Assembly: GCF_009928415.1 (NCBI RefSeq)
Contig: NZ_JAABNN010000001.1
Coordinates: 271,017 to 335,016, forward strand
DNA length: 64,000 nucleotides
Reading direction: 5' to 3'
Origin: Bacillus sp. USDA818B3_A
Lineage (GTDB): Bacteria > Bacillota > Bacilli > Bacillales > Cytobacillaceae
A program made the translations under genes and the position numbers. Shown piece by piece: positions 54,693 to 63,605 of this stretch (its first letter is position 1; each line of letters begins with the position of its first letter). Below the pieces are notes generated by a model. The model did not search any database. It worked only from the letters and a program-made list of their open reading frames with translations, and was not told where the DNA came from.

Positions 54693-54728
54693 AAGTACTT
54701 AAAAACCTATTTTGTACATTTTGTTCAC
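54693..54728 (-). promoter_or_regulatory. Putative CitT operator upstream of citM
   Basis: attttgtacattttgttcac (54709-54728) differs by one base from the block upstream of tctC. It lies 97 bp before the citM start, a normal activator distance. An aagtactt.aaaaac block is next to it. Confidence 0.65.
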
Positions 54729-54754
54729 AGCAGGAATTCTACTATAAATAATAA

Positions 54755-56912
54755 AGTAGGGAAACCTCTCACGAGGCTTCCCCCTTATCAAACCGTACGT
54801 GCCCTATTAAGGCATACGGCTTACCAACATGTTACATTGAATACCCTGTTTTACCCTGTGCACAGTTAATCATTTGGACTCTTTTTGCTGTGAAGTAAAC
54901 CTCTCCACGTTCTTTAGCTCTTTGTAGTTTTCTTTTATATCGCTTTTCTTGTCTTTCCTTCATGTACTGTATGTAGTCCTCAATGGTGTGACCATATTGC
55001 TTTTCATAATAATATTGAAAAGCTGGAATTAGTCCAATCTTCGCAAAGAACTCTATTCCCATTTTGTTTTCATCTTATGTCCCTTATTTTGGCTTGGATG
55101 GTCATGTATCATCGCTACTCTTAGCCTTTGTCTTATATAGCTATCTATGGCTAATAAATCATTATAGATAACATTGAAGAAACATGAAAATTCTCTTCCA
55201 TACTTTTTATTCTCGTTTATTGCTTTCCAAAGAGTTAAAAAGTAATTTACTTTTCCTCGTATTACTTGGTTCACACGTTCAACCCACACTTCTTTGCTAA
55301 AAGTTAGGGATTTCATTGTTTTATCCTTTATCTTTTGGCGAAAGTCTTTCCATGTAGAATCCTTTGGTTTAGCTATGTAGTATGGTTTGCCATCTTTCTT
55401 CCTATTCCTCCAGTGCTCAAAAGTGAATCCAAGGAAATCAAAATCATCGTTTTGAAAATCGACGATTTTCGTTTTCTCTATTGAGATTTCAAGCCCTAGT
55501 TCAGCTAGCTTTAACTTTGTAATTGATTCTGCACGCACAATTTCTTCTTTTGTTTTGGCAAACAAAAGGAAATCATCGGCATATCTGACGAAGTGAATTC
55601 CATGAGTTTCAAGCTCCCAATCGAGTTCATTTAGAAAGAGATTCGCAAGTAATGGTGAAATCACACCCCCTTGCGGGGTTCCAGAGTCTACCTTGTGATA
55701 CTTTCCTTCTTCCATGTAGCCCGCTTTAAGCCATTTCCAAATTAGGTCGAGTACGGTTCCATCAGCTATATATTTATTAAGTATCTTCATCAACTTTTTA
55801 TGAGGAATGTTGTCAAAGAATCCCTTAATATCACAATCGTAAATATAGTTGTAGCCACTTTCAATATTCCAAGTAATGATTTGCATTACTCTTTTAGCTC
55901 CAAGATTTGGGCGATATCCGCATGACCATTTGTGGTAAATGAATTCTTCACATTTAGGTTCAAGTACATTAACCACAGCTTGTTGAACGATACGGTCTTC
56001 AATATTGGGTATCCCCAGCGGGCGAAGTTTTCCATTCTTTTTGGGGATATATTTTCTTCGTACTGGTGACGGAGTGTACTCTTTAATTCTAAGTCTTTGG
56101 AGTAATTGACTTAGATTTTTCTCTTCGTTAATTGCGTAACTTTGGACTGTTTCTCCGTCTACACCTCCAGCCCCATTATTGCTTTTAACCTTTTCCCAAG
56201 CTGTTTTTAGCTTTCTATCAAAAAGAATTTGTCCATATACACTGTGCCATTTGAACTTTAGTTCCTGATTCAATGCTTATTCCACACCTTTCATTATGCA
56301 CCTTCAGTTCGTTTTTACCGAGGTAACGTGAACTGTTATCATTACACACTTTTATAAGTGTAGAGCCACGAGGTCGCTCCTCCTTCCGTTCAGATTACGT
56401 TTGGTCGCAATCTTACTCCCGTACTATGAGGGCGTCTGACTTCTCCACTTGTGTTGATAACTTCGGATTTCCCTTATATATCAACACCTAAAGTTAAAGT
56501 GGAGACCTCACGGGGTCATCGCACTTTCCTTCTGAACATACCCAGCACCATCACTTGATAAGCCCTCCTTAGTCGACTGGTTCTTTGGCTAAGAAACTCT
56601 GAAGTTGGGCTTCCCGTTCTTCTCGCACGGTCGCCGACTTATCCTGCCGCATGTGCTTCACGCTTTCGCATTTGGGTCTGCTCATCCGACTGCGGGTCTC
56701 TCGATTTTCCGCATCTCCTTCAGACACTACCTCACGGTAATGCCATAGATTAGTCTTCGTAGGTTATACCAGTATTCCTACGGGAGGACTTGCACCTCCG
56801 AGAGAATATACCTTCTGGGATTCGGGGTCTGTTATTACCGAAGTAACATGACCCAACCTTTAACAGTAAATTCATGCTTATATAAAAGCAAAGGTACGAC
56901 TGCCCGTCGCAC
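54755..56912 (-). mobile_element. Group II intron inserted between citT and citM
   Basis: On the minus strand the element begins GTGCGAC (56912-56906), the conserved group II 5' end. A 34-nt-type domain V lies at 54790-54822 (aagccgtatgc...gcacgtacggttt), followed by a domain VI hairpin (about 54757-54784). It encodes a reverse transcriptase. The 5' end is immediately after the citT terminator T-run, the insertion preference known for bacterial group IIC introns. The exact 3' end (54753-54757) is uncertain. The 56274-56912 part is ribozyme domains I-III without genes. Size about 2.16 kb. Confidence 0.9.
54832..56273 (-). pseudogene. ltrA: Group II intron reverse transcriptase/maturase, frameshifted
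   Basis: The RT domain is complete with YADDFLLF (YADD 231-234) and GTPQGGVISPLLAN. A maturase/thumb region follows; no HNH endonuclease is visible. The first frame (TTG 56273) ends at 55053 after KMKTKWE. The next frame continues IEFFAKIGLIPAF and ends INCAQGKTGYSM at 54832. Joining them needs one extra base at 55055-55062 (ggaa read as ggaaa), giving about 480 residues. It is either a lesion that leaves the intron non-autonomous or an assembly error. Confidence 0.85.
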
Positions 56913-56940
56913 AAAAAAGAAGATGCCACTCCGGCATCTT
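56913..56940 (-). terminator. citT terminator, insertion target of the intron
   Basis: Stem aagatgcc/ggcatctt (56920-56940) followed by T6 on the minus strand; the intron's GTGCGAC starts at the next base. Confidence 0.9.
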
Positions 56941-56942
56941 CA

Positions 56943-57626
56943 CTAAATAGGATAATACTTCCTTTCAGGTCTTCCTACAATTCCATAAACAACTTCCGTC
57001 TTTGCTTCGTTGATGGAGGCTAGATACTCCAGATAACGGCGTGCTGTTATTCGAGAAGCCCCCATTTCCTTCCCCACTTCTTCAGCTGAGAGACCATAAT
57101 TTCGATTAAAAAGAACGTTTTTCACCTTGCCAAGCGTAATCTCATCAATTCCTTTCGGCAGCCCATTACCTTTGCCAACATTTTCACTTAATTTATTTCC
57201 AAATAAAAGGTCAATATAATGCTGATCTACTTCTTGTTCGGAAGAAAGGAGGGCATATTTTTTTATATACTCTAAAATCACTTCGTCAAATTTTTCTCGG
57301 TTTACAGGCTTAATCAAATAATTTTCAACACCGTAGCTTAATGCCTTTTCAATGAAAAGTTTATCTGTGGCCGCGGTGATCATAATAATACTGACCTTTG
57401 GGAAACGTTCTCTGATCGCAGGCAGTAAATCTGACCCGAGCGTATCAGGCATATACACATCTAGAATTAATAAATCAATTTGTGTCTCTGCCATCATTTT
57501 TGTCGTCTCCTGACCATTCAATGCTTTCCCGACCACTTCAATTTCATTAAACTTTTTTAAAAATTTTTCATGTATTTCTGCCACTCGAAAATCATCTTCT
57601 GCAATCGCTGTTTTTATCTTATACAT
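56943..57626 (-). CDS. citT: CitT-type response regulator
   Basis: 227 residues from ATG 57626, 8 bases after gaggag. Receiver domain (AEDD, LILDVYMPDTLGS with phospho-Asp, LIKPVN) and CitT-type helix-turn-helix (GLSAEEVGKEMGASRITARRYLEYL, YGIVGRPERKYYPI). It overlaps the kinase gene by 8 bp. It should activate citM on citrate sensing. Domain layout and motifs match the regulator at 32069-32788. Confidence 0.92.
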   Translation of the reverse strand: MYKIKTAIAEDDFRVAEIHEKFLKKFNEIEVVGKALNGQETTKMMAETQIDLLILDVYMPDTLGSDLLPAIRERFPKVSIIMITAATDKLFIEKALSYGVENYLIKPVNREKFDEVILEYIKKYALLSSEQEVDQHYIDLLFGNKLSENVGKGNGLPKGIDEITLGKVKNVLFNRNYGLSAEEVGKEMGASRITARRYLEYLASINEAKTEVVYGIVGRPERKYYPI

Positions 57627-59226
57627 GTTCATGTCTCCTCTCATATTGCTTAGGAAGATATACTGTAAAAACAGTACCATGTTCGAGGTCACTTTGAACC
57701 TCAATCATACCTTTCAATTCGACGACAGCATCTTCTGTATTTGATAAACCAAATCCCCTTGGCCTGTCCCCGCTCTTTGAAGTAAAACCTCTTGCGAATA
57801 AAAGCGGAATATCCACTTCACTGATTCCCTCTCCATTGTCCGAAACTTCAAATATGATATCACTGCCAATATCTGTGGCAAAAAATTTAACTGTAGGATT
57901 ATCGCTTTTAGATACAGCTTCAAAGGCATTATCTATTAAATTCCCTAGTATGACAATAAGGTTAGAGAATTTTAAATGGTTAGGCAAAGTATCTAAAAAA
58001 CTTTCAGCAAGAATCTCGAACTTAATCTTCTTTTCGGATGCTTTACCCAATTTCCCTAAGAGAATGGCTTGAACTTTCGAGTCTTTAATCTGGTTAAATA
58101 AAATGGTATTCTGAACCTCCAATACCTGTGTTTCCGATTGAATCATCGCAATTGCCTCCTCAAATTCACCTAGCTGAAGGAGGCCAGATAACACATATAA
58201 CTTATTTGTGTATTCGTGTGTATGGGCACGAAGGTCTTCCGAATAACTCTTCACTTCAGAAATGGTGTTTACCATTTGTTCAATTTCCGTTTTATCACGA
58301 AAAGATGCAACTACCCCACTGATGACTGGACCGTCAAAAAGCGGAGTACAATTGACGATCACCGTTTTTTCCTTCCAAACCACCTCTTGATCGACTATTG
58401 GACTTCCGGTATATAAGACTTCATATAAAAAGTCGGAAGGAAACAAGCCATCCACTTTAAAATGGCGGACAGAACCGTTTATTTGTAAGAGATTCTTTGC
58501 TGGCTGATTCATACTAGTGATGAAACCATCTCTATTAATAGATAAAATTCCCTCTTTTACTCCATGAAGCACGGCATTTTTTTCTTTATACAGTGCAGCA
58601 ATTTCATAGGGTTCGAGGCCCATGGTATCTTTACGAATATTGCGGCCAAGAAGCATACTGCCAACAAATGAAATGAATAGGGCAAAAATAGAAACTAAAA
58701 GCACTTTTATGATATTTTTAGTGATTTGCTGATGAACGTCTTCTAACAGGAATCCAACCGAAACGACCCCTATCACTTCTCCATTTTTGTCAAGGATCGG
58801 TGATTTCCCTCTAATGGAAGGTCCCAGCGATCCATTGGCTTCGGAGATATAATATTCCCCTTTTAAAATCGCCTTTTCATTATCTCCACCAGTCATCTTC
58901 TTCCCTATCATTGAAGATAATGGATGGGAGTATCTAGTGCCATCGATGTTTCCGACTACAACAAATTCAGCACCGGTTTCTTTCCTAATCTTTTCTGCTA
59001 GCGGCTGTATGATTTTTGATGGATTACTCGACCCAAACCCATTAATAATTGTTGGCATAAACGAAACTGTTTTTGAAATTTCAAGGGCTAGCTTCCCCTT
59101 ATTTTCCTCTATTTGTTTACTTTCCATATAGCTATAAAAAGAGGTCATCAATAGGATTAATAATAATCCCAATAATAGGGCCAGCCCAAAGATTTTTGTT
59201 TGAAGTGATACATTTTTAGTTTTCAG
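57619..59226 (-). CDS. citS: CitS-type sensor histidine kinase, probable CTG start
   Basis: About 535 residues. N-terminal TM helix, extracytoplasmic single-Cache domain (KIRKETGAEFVVVGNIDGTRYSHP, GSLGPSIRGKSPI), second TM helix, PAS domain, His-containing helix (LRAHTHEYTNKLYVLSGLLQLG) and GHKL ATPase (NLIDNAFEAV, DNGEGIS, GFGLSNTEDAV). An in-frame TTG at 59172 would begin inside the first membrane helix without a ribosome binding site. The frame extends upstream to CTG 59226, 7 bases after a perfect aaggaggg, giving MKTKNVSLQTKIFGLALLLG, so a rare CTG start is proposed. Confidence 0.9.
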   Translation of the reverse strand: MKTKNVSLQTKIFGLALLLGLLLILLMTSFYSYMESKQIEENKGKLALEISKTVSFMPTIINGFGSSNPSKIIQPLAEKIRKETGAEFVVVGNIDGTRYSHPLSSMIGKKMTGGDNEKAILKGEYYISEANGSLGPSIRGKSPILDKNGEVIGVVSVGFLLEDVHQQITKNIIKVLLVSIFALFISFVGSMLLGRNIRKDTMGLEPYEIAALYKEKNAVLHGVKEGILSINRDGFITSMNQPAKNLLQINGSVRHFKVDGLFPSDFLYEVLYTGSPIVDQEVVWKEKTVIVNCTPLFDGPVISGVVASFRDKTEIEQMVNTISEVKSYSEDLRAHTHEYTNKLYVLSGLLQLGEFEEAIAMIQSETQVLEVQNTILFNQIKDSKVQAILLGKLGKASEKKIKFEILAESFLDTLPNHLKFSNLIVILGNLIDNAFEAVSKSDNPTVKFFATDIGSDIIFEVSDNGEGISEVDIPLLFARGFTSKSGDRPRGFGLSNTEDAVVELKGMIEVQSDLEHGTVFTVYLPKQYERRHEHV

Positions 59227-59311
59227 GCCACATCCCTCCTTGTGATGTAAGATTATAGAAACATAATTTTATTATATCCTTACTTGATAGATATTGCTTT
59301 TACATAAACAA

Positions 59312-59333
59312 AAAAACTATCATATAGATAGTT
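59312..59333 (-). terminator. Terminator of the prenyl synthase gene
   Basis: Stem aaactatc/gatagttt with T6 on the minus strand. Confidence 0.7.
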
Positions 59334-59347
59334 TAAATGTTATATAT

Positions 59348-61729
59348 TTATTGTTCACGATTTACCATATAAGTCATTAGATGTTTTAGGAAAGAGGTTT
59401 TCAGCGGGACTTCCTGCAGCGCTTCAACGGCTAGACAGTAATGATTCCACATCTCTTTTCTAGCACCGTCTTGACCTAGAATAGATACGAAAGTTGAATT
59501 GTTGTTTTCAGAATCCTTATGAACTGGCTTTCCCATGATCAATTGGTTTCCTTCCACATCAAGTAAATCATCCTTAATTTGAAAGGCAATCCCAGCATGA
59601 AAAGCATATTTCTTTAAGGCTTCCATTTCATTTTGGCTGGCATTAGCGAGCATAGCAGGCATGAGTAAGCAGGCTTCGAATGCAAGTCCTGTCTTATAAA
59701 AACACATGCGATTCAACTGTTCGAGTGTTAATTGTTTACCTTTTGAATCCAAGTCCATCTCCTGGCCGATACACATTGCTTCCGTTGTTTTAGCGGAATA
59801 TTGTATTAACTCAAGTACTATTTTTGGATCAAATTCTTTAAGACAAGTCTGCTCCTCGATTGCCCGTTGAGTCAAAAAAAGTCCGGTTAATTCTGCAACA
59901 GCATGTGTTTTTTCTTTATGCAGTGTTAGTCGTCCCCTGCGCGTGGCTGAATTATCTTGGGATGGCAAGTCATCGAAGATTAACGATGCCGTATGCATAT
60001 ATTCTAATGATTTCAAAAGAGGCATGATTGCTGACGGATTTAATCCGTATTCATTAACGCCCATAACCCAAGTAATAATGGGTCGCAACCTCTTACCGTC
60101 CCCTTCAAGGCTGTAATTTGCAGCGCTGATAATGGTATTCTTCATCAAAGAAACATCTTCGAGTGCAGTGATACGTAAACTGTCATTAATCTGATTACGA
60201 ACAAATTGAATTGTTTCTTGAAAGTCTTCCTGCTCCTGCCTTTCCTTCTTCAACGTACTAATAATATGGTCGCGGAGCAGCTTATCAAAGAAATCTACAT
60301 CGTCTGCTTTTTGGACCATTTTTTGAATAACTTTATTAAAAACTGGGTTTCCTGAAGCAAACAGGTCCATCACTTCTTTGTACTTTTCAGGCCCCACTCG
60401 TTCTTTGAATCGTTTTAGACCGTTTATGGCACGATCAAGGATGATTTCTCGTGTCATAGGATCGGAATGATAGACATGATGAATCAAATGATTGATCACT
60501 GCCCAATATAATTCAAACGGATTGATTAGATCCGGACGCTGTTTATGATAGGTTAAATAATAAGTATAAGGAGTCACTGCTCCTTCCTGCAAATCGTCAA
60601 ACATGTCAGCAAAATCATCTGCAAGCTGATTATAAATACCGTAATAGAAGGTTCGGTTATCAAAACCTTCGTCTTCCGGGGCACTAATGACTGAACGAAC
60701 GATTAATCTTGAAGAGGAAGATTTCAAGATTACAGGGATGAAAAGCTCCTCATTGGTGTAATCAGATTTATTTATATCCTTGTCTCGATCCACTTCTTGA
60801 GAGTTAAAAAATATATAGGATTGTTCAAAAAAAGATTCCAGCGTCTGTGGCTGCTGTTCACTTTTAATATATTCATAGGCATCCTTCAACTCAGAGTGAA
60901 TAAATTGAAGCAATTTCTCATTTTTCCCCTTCCAATCCCCAAGCTCTCCGACTGCTCCGGTTATTAAGGTAGTACGTATTAAGCTGGAATATCGCACCTT
61001 TTCTTCTACCGATAAGACGTTGGAATCGAGAAGATCGTCAATAAAAGGATAGGTCAAACCATAGGAATAGCCAAGCCTGATTGCTTTGTCCAGTCTCTGT
61101 TTCCGTTCTTCACGAGATACTTTCTCATCCATGTCGTCAACTACGTGCATAATAACGCCAGCTATGATTTTAATTAGTTTTCGCTGCGCATGATCGGCAT
61201 CCATTCCCTCCGGAAGATTAGTGGAAACAGACTTTAGTTTATCCAATACCCAAATCATTGTCGATTCAATGCCTTCCCTCTGGGCCCAACGATATAAACC
61301 GGCTGCGGAAAATGAGGTTTTTTCCTCTTTTTCATTTTCAGTCAGGGTTTTAGTTAAATTATCAACCGCACGGCGAATCTTTGCGCGGGTATCAGCTGAA
61401 TCAAGTGCTTTGCCCAGGTCGCGCATATAAAGATAGGAAATACTGCGGTCGAGATAGTTATCCAATTTTCCGGTGTAATCAAGCCAACGTATATAATTTT
61501 GATATCCTTGCGATTGAGTTTTTTTCTTCATGCTGGTGATAAAAGACAATAATGAATGATGATGGATATGTTTTCGTTTCCAGGTTTGTATATCTTTTGT
61601 TAAGGAATGAACATATGTTTTATCTATGACCTGTTGATACAGTGCTTGAAAATATATAGCAGCTCTTTCCTCCGCCAGTTGATAACATGTATCGGCATTA
61701 TTTAAATATTTCTTATTCATATATTTCAT
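59348..61729 (-). CDS. Two-domain isoprenyl diphosphate synthase-like protein
   Basis: 793 residues, more than twice the usual ~300. Residues ~500-793 are a canonical trans-polyprenyl diphosphate synthase: GDGKRLRP, first Asp-rich motif DDLPSQD (586-592), RRGR, second motif KDDLLD (719-724). Residues 1-~490 are helical and carry other Asp-rich clusters in a class I terpenoid-synthase-like setting: DDMDE (198-202), DDLLD (231-235) and NQLADDFADMFDD (367-379). This looks like a second, diverged isoprenoid synthase domain, possibly using the product of the C-terminal domain. ATG 61729 and ATG 61720 are both possible starts. Confidence 0.75.
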   Translation of the reverse strand: MKYMNKKYLNNADTCYQLAEERAAIYFQALYQQVIDKTYVHSLTKDIQTWKRKHIHHHSLLSFITSMKKKTQSQGYQNYIRWLDYTGKLDNYLDRSISYLYMRDLGKALDSADTRAKIRRAVDNLTKTLTENEKEEKTSFSAAGLYRWAQREGIESTMIWVLDKLKSVSTNLPEGMDADHAQRKLIKIIAGVIMHVVDDMDEKVSREERKQRLDKAIRLGYSYGLTYPFIDDLLDSNVLSVEEKVRYSSLIRTTLITGAVGELGDWKGKNEKLLQFIHSELKDAYEYIKSEQQPQTLESFFEQSYIFFNSQEVDRDKDINKSDYTNEELFIPVILKSSSSRLIVRSVISAPEDEGFDNRTFYYGIYNQLADDFADMFDDLQEGAVTPYTYYLTYHKQRPDLINPFELYWAVINHLIHHVYHSDPMTREIILDRAINGLKRFKERVGPEKYKEVMDLFASGNPVFNKVIQKMVQKADDVDFFDKLLRDHIISTLKKERQEQEDFQETIQFVRNQINDSLRITALEDVSLMKNTIISAANYSLEGDGKRLRPIITWVMGVNEYGLNPSAIMPLLKSLEYMHTASLIFDDLPSQDNSATRRGRLTLHKEKTHAVAELTGLFLTQRAIEEQTCLKEFDPKIVLELIQYSAKTTEAMCIGQEMDLDSKGKQLTLEQLNRMCFYKTGLAFEACLLMPAMLANASQNEMEALKKYAFHAGIAFQIKDDLLDVEGNQLIMGKPVHKDSENNNSTFVSILGQDGARKEMWNHYCLAVEALQEVPLKTSFLKHLMTYMVNREQ

Positions 61730-61970
61730 TACCTCTACTTTTAATCTCTTAATATATTATATTTAACTAAAAACGATACAACCCATGTGTTTAGTTGGAC
61801 CATCAATTATTTTTAATTATACCTGAAAATACTTACCTATTTCTTAATGGTACTAGTAATTTATTTTATTCTACTTTTAACTTAACAAGAACTATTCTAA
61901 ATTCGATTGCTTACAATAATTGCCTGGAGGCTGTTCGATAGTCATGAACAACCCCATATTTATCTAAAAT

Positions 61971-62333
61971 CTATGCCTGAATTTCCGTTCTGGTAAATAA
62001 CCGACTAAGATCACTTAAAATATACAACCTAGCAGTTAATAAATATAAGTCTTCGTAGTTATTCCTGACATATTCTTCAATCGTGTCTAAACCTTTTATA
62101 AAACTATCCACTAAGTAAAAAGTGTACTTGGCATCCCAAGAATATTTATTGATCCTTAATAGTTCATCGGCAATAATTTGAAATCTAAACTCCTCGACAA
62201 ACAAGTTAACTTGGTACAATTTGTCAGGATTAAACCTTAAGCTATTTTTATATTTGTGATTTTTTTGAACATACTTAATAAAGTCATTAATATTTTCAGC
62301 CAGCATGGTAGCTTTTTGCATTTCTAACTTCAT
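61971..62333 (-). CDS. Hypothetical helical protein upstream of the prenyl synthase
   Basis: 120 residues from ATG 62333 (gaggagg 10 bases upstream; longer in-frame reading rejected). Strongly helical with evenly spaced aromatic residues (FIKYVQKNHKYKN, YLVDSFIKGLDTIEEYVRNNYEDLYLLTARLYIL). No motif recognised. It is on the same strand as the prenyl synthase, 241 bp before it, so cotranscription is possible. It is divergent from the MarR-EmrAB operon. Confidence 0.6.
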   Translation of the reverse strand: MKLEMQKATMLAENINDFIKYVQKNHKYKNSLRFNPDKLYQVNLFVEEFRFQIIADELLRINKYSWDAKYTFYLVDSFIKGLDTIEEYVRNNYEDLYLLTARLYILSDLSRLFTRTEIQA

Positions 62334-62403
62334 TTCCGCACTTCCTCCTCTCCTTAACCAAAGTTTATGATTCACTCAAAAATCTGACACCCAATATTAA
62401 TTG

Positions 62404-62452
62404 TTGACAGAATTAAATGTACGCATATATAATTTATTTCGCATACGAAATA
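62404..62452 (+). promoter_or_regulatory. Promoter and operator of the marR-emrAB operon
   Basis: TTGACA (62404-62409) and TATAAT (62428-62433), 18 bp apart. Directly downstream, at the expected start site, is the palindrome tatttcg-cata-cgaaata (62435-62452), a typical MarR autorepression site. Confidence 0.8.
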
Positions 62453-62492
62453 TTCTTATAGGTAATATTAGTACTTAGAAAGAAAGGAGGGC

Positions 62493-62930
62493 TTGACAAT
62501 AGACCTGCTTAATAATGAGATTTTAATGAGCTTTTTCCAAATTAACAAAGCCTACAATAGGCTTGTTAAATCTGATGCAGAAAGATTAGGAATTACTCCT
62601 GTCCAATTAAAGGCACTATACAGAATTAACTTTAACCCGAATATCAGTTTAGGAGAACTGGCTGAAAAATTAAAACTGACCAACAGCACCGTTAGTGGAG
62701 TTATTGACCGCCTTGTTCATAGTGGTTTAGTCGAAAGAGTGGCAGCTCCAGGGGATAGAAGGAGCGTTTCCATTCGGTTAACTGAGGAAGGCAGAAAAAG
62801 ATTAGATCAGTTTAATTCTTCTGATTCGATATTAATGAAGAAGATCAAAGAAGTACTTGATTTACCAGAAGAGGAAATCTCGCACTTGCTGCGTCTTCAT
62901 CAACTGGTTTTAGATAAGCTAACAATTTAG
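62493..62930 (+). CDS. MarR-family transcriptional regulator
   Basis: 145 residues. MarR winged helix: LGELAEKLKLTNSTVSGVIDRLVHSGLVERVAAPGDRRSVSIRLT spans recognition helix and wing (DRRSV). First gene of an efflux operon and probably its repressor via the palindrome at 62435-62452. The reading frame opens with TTG 62493, but aaggagg is only 2-3 bases before it, which is close; the exact start is uncertain. Confidence 0.9.
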   Translation: MTIDLLNNEILMSFFQINKAYNRLVKSDAERLGITPVQLKALYRINFNPNISLGELAEKLKLTNSTVSGVIDRLVHSGLVERVAAPGDRRSVSIRLTEEGRKRLDQFNSSDSILMKKIKEVLDLPEEEISHLLRLHQLVLDKLTI

Positions 62931-62943
62931 GAGGAATAATTGA

Positions 62944-63597
62944 ATGAGTACAAAACGTTTGCTGTTAGTCAACATTATTATTTTAATTATCTTGGTAGGT
63001 GGAGGCTTTGCCGGTTATGCCTACTACAATAAAGCCGTTAATTATTTATCAACGGATAATGCCCAAATCGCTGGACAACAAGTTACCGTTGCTGCCCCTG
63101 CTAGCGGGAAATTAACTGGATGGGAAGGCCAAGTTGGGGATAGCTTCACAAAAGACCAAACAATTGGAACCATCTTAACGACCGGAACAGACGGTCAGCC
63201 AACTGAAATGAAAGTAACTGTTCCCACGAACGGGACTGTCGTCCAAAGTAGTGCGGTTCAAAATTCATTCGTAGCTGCGGGAACGCCGCTTGCACAAGTG
63301 TATGATTTAACCAAATTATGGGTAACTGCCAATATTGATGAAACAAAAATTGACGAAATTGCTGTTGGGCAAGATGTTGATATTTATGTGGATGCTTACC
63401 CTAATTCAACCTTAAAAGGTAAAGTACAGCAAATTGGTTTAGCGACTGCAGGAACCTTTTCTTTGTTGCCTAGCTCAAATAACACGGCTAACTATACAAA
63501 AGTTACACAAGTTGTTCCTGTAAAAGTTTCTATTGATGACAATAAAGGTGTAGGAATTGTTCCTGGTATGAACGTGACCGTGCGAATTCATAAGTAG
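62944..63597 (+). CDS. HlyD/EmrA-type membrane fusion protein
   Basis: 217 residues. One N-terminal membrane anchor (LLLVNIIILIILVGGGFAGYAYY), then two lipoyl-like halves (VTVAAPASGKLTGWEGQVGDSFTKDQTIG and TVPTNGTVVQSSAVQNSFVAAGTPLAQV) and a beta-barrel domain (LWVTANIDETKIDEIAVGQDVDIYVDAYP). There is no long coiled-coil hairpin, as expected in Gram-positives. It pairs with the following EmrB-type MFS pump. Aggaggaat before ATG; 13 bp after marR. Confidence 0.92.
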   Translation: MSTKRLLLVNIIILIILVGGGFAGYAYYNKAVNYLSTDNAQIAGQQVTVAAPASGKLTGWEGQVGDSFTKDQTIGTILTTGTDGQPTEMKVTVPTNGTVVQSSAVQNSFVAAGTPLAQVYDLTKLWVTANIDETKIDEIAVGQDVDIYVDAYPNSTLKGKVQQIGLATAGTFSLLPSSNNTANYTKVTQVVPVKVSIDDNKGVGIVPGMNVTVRIHK

Positions 63598-63605
63598 GTG
63601 ATAAA

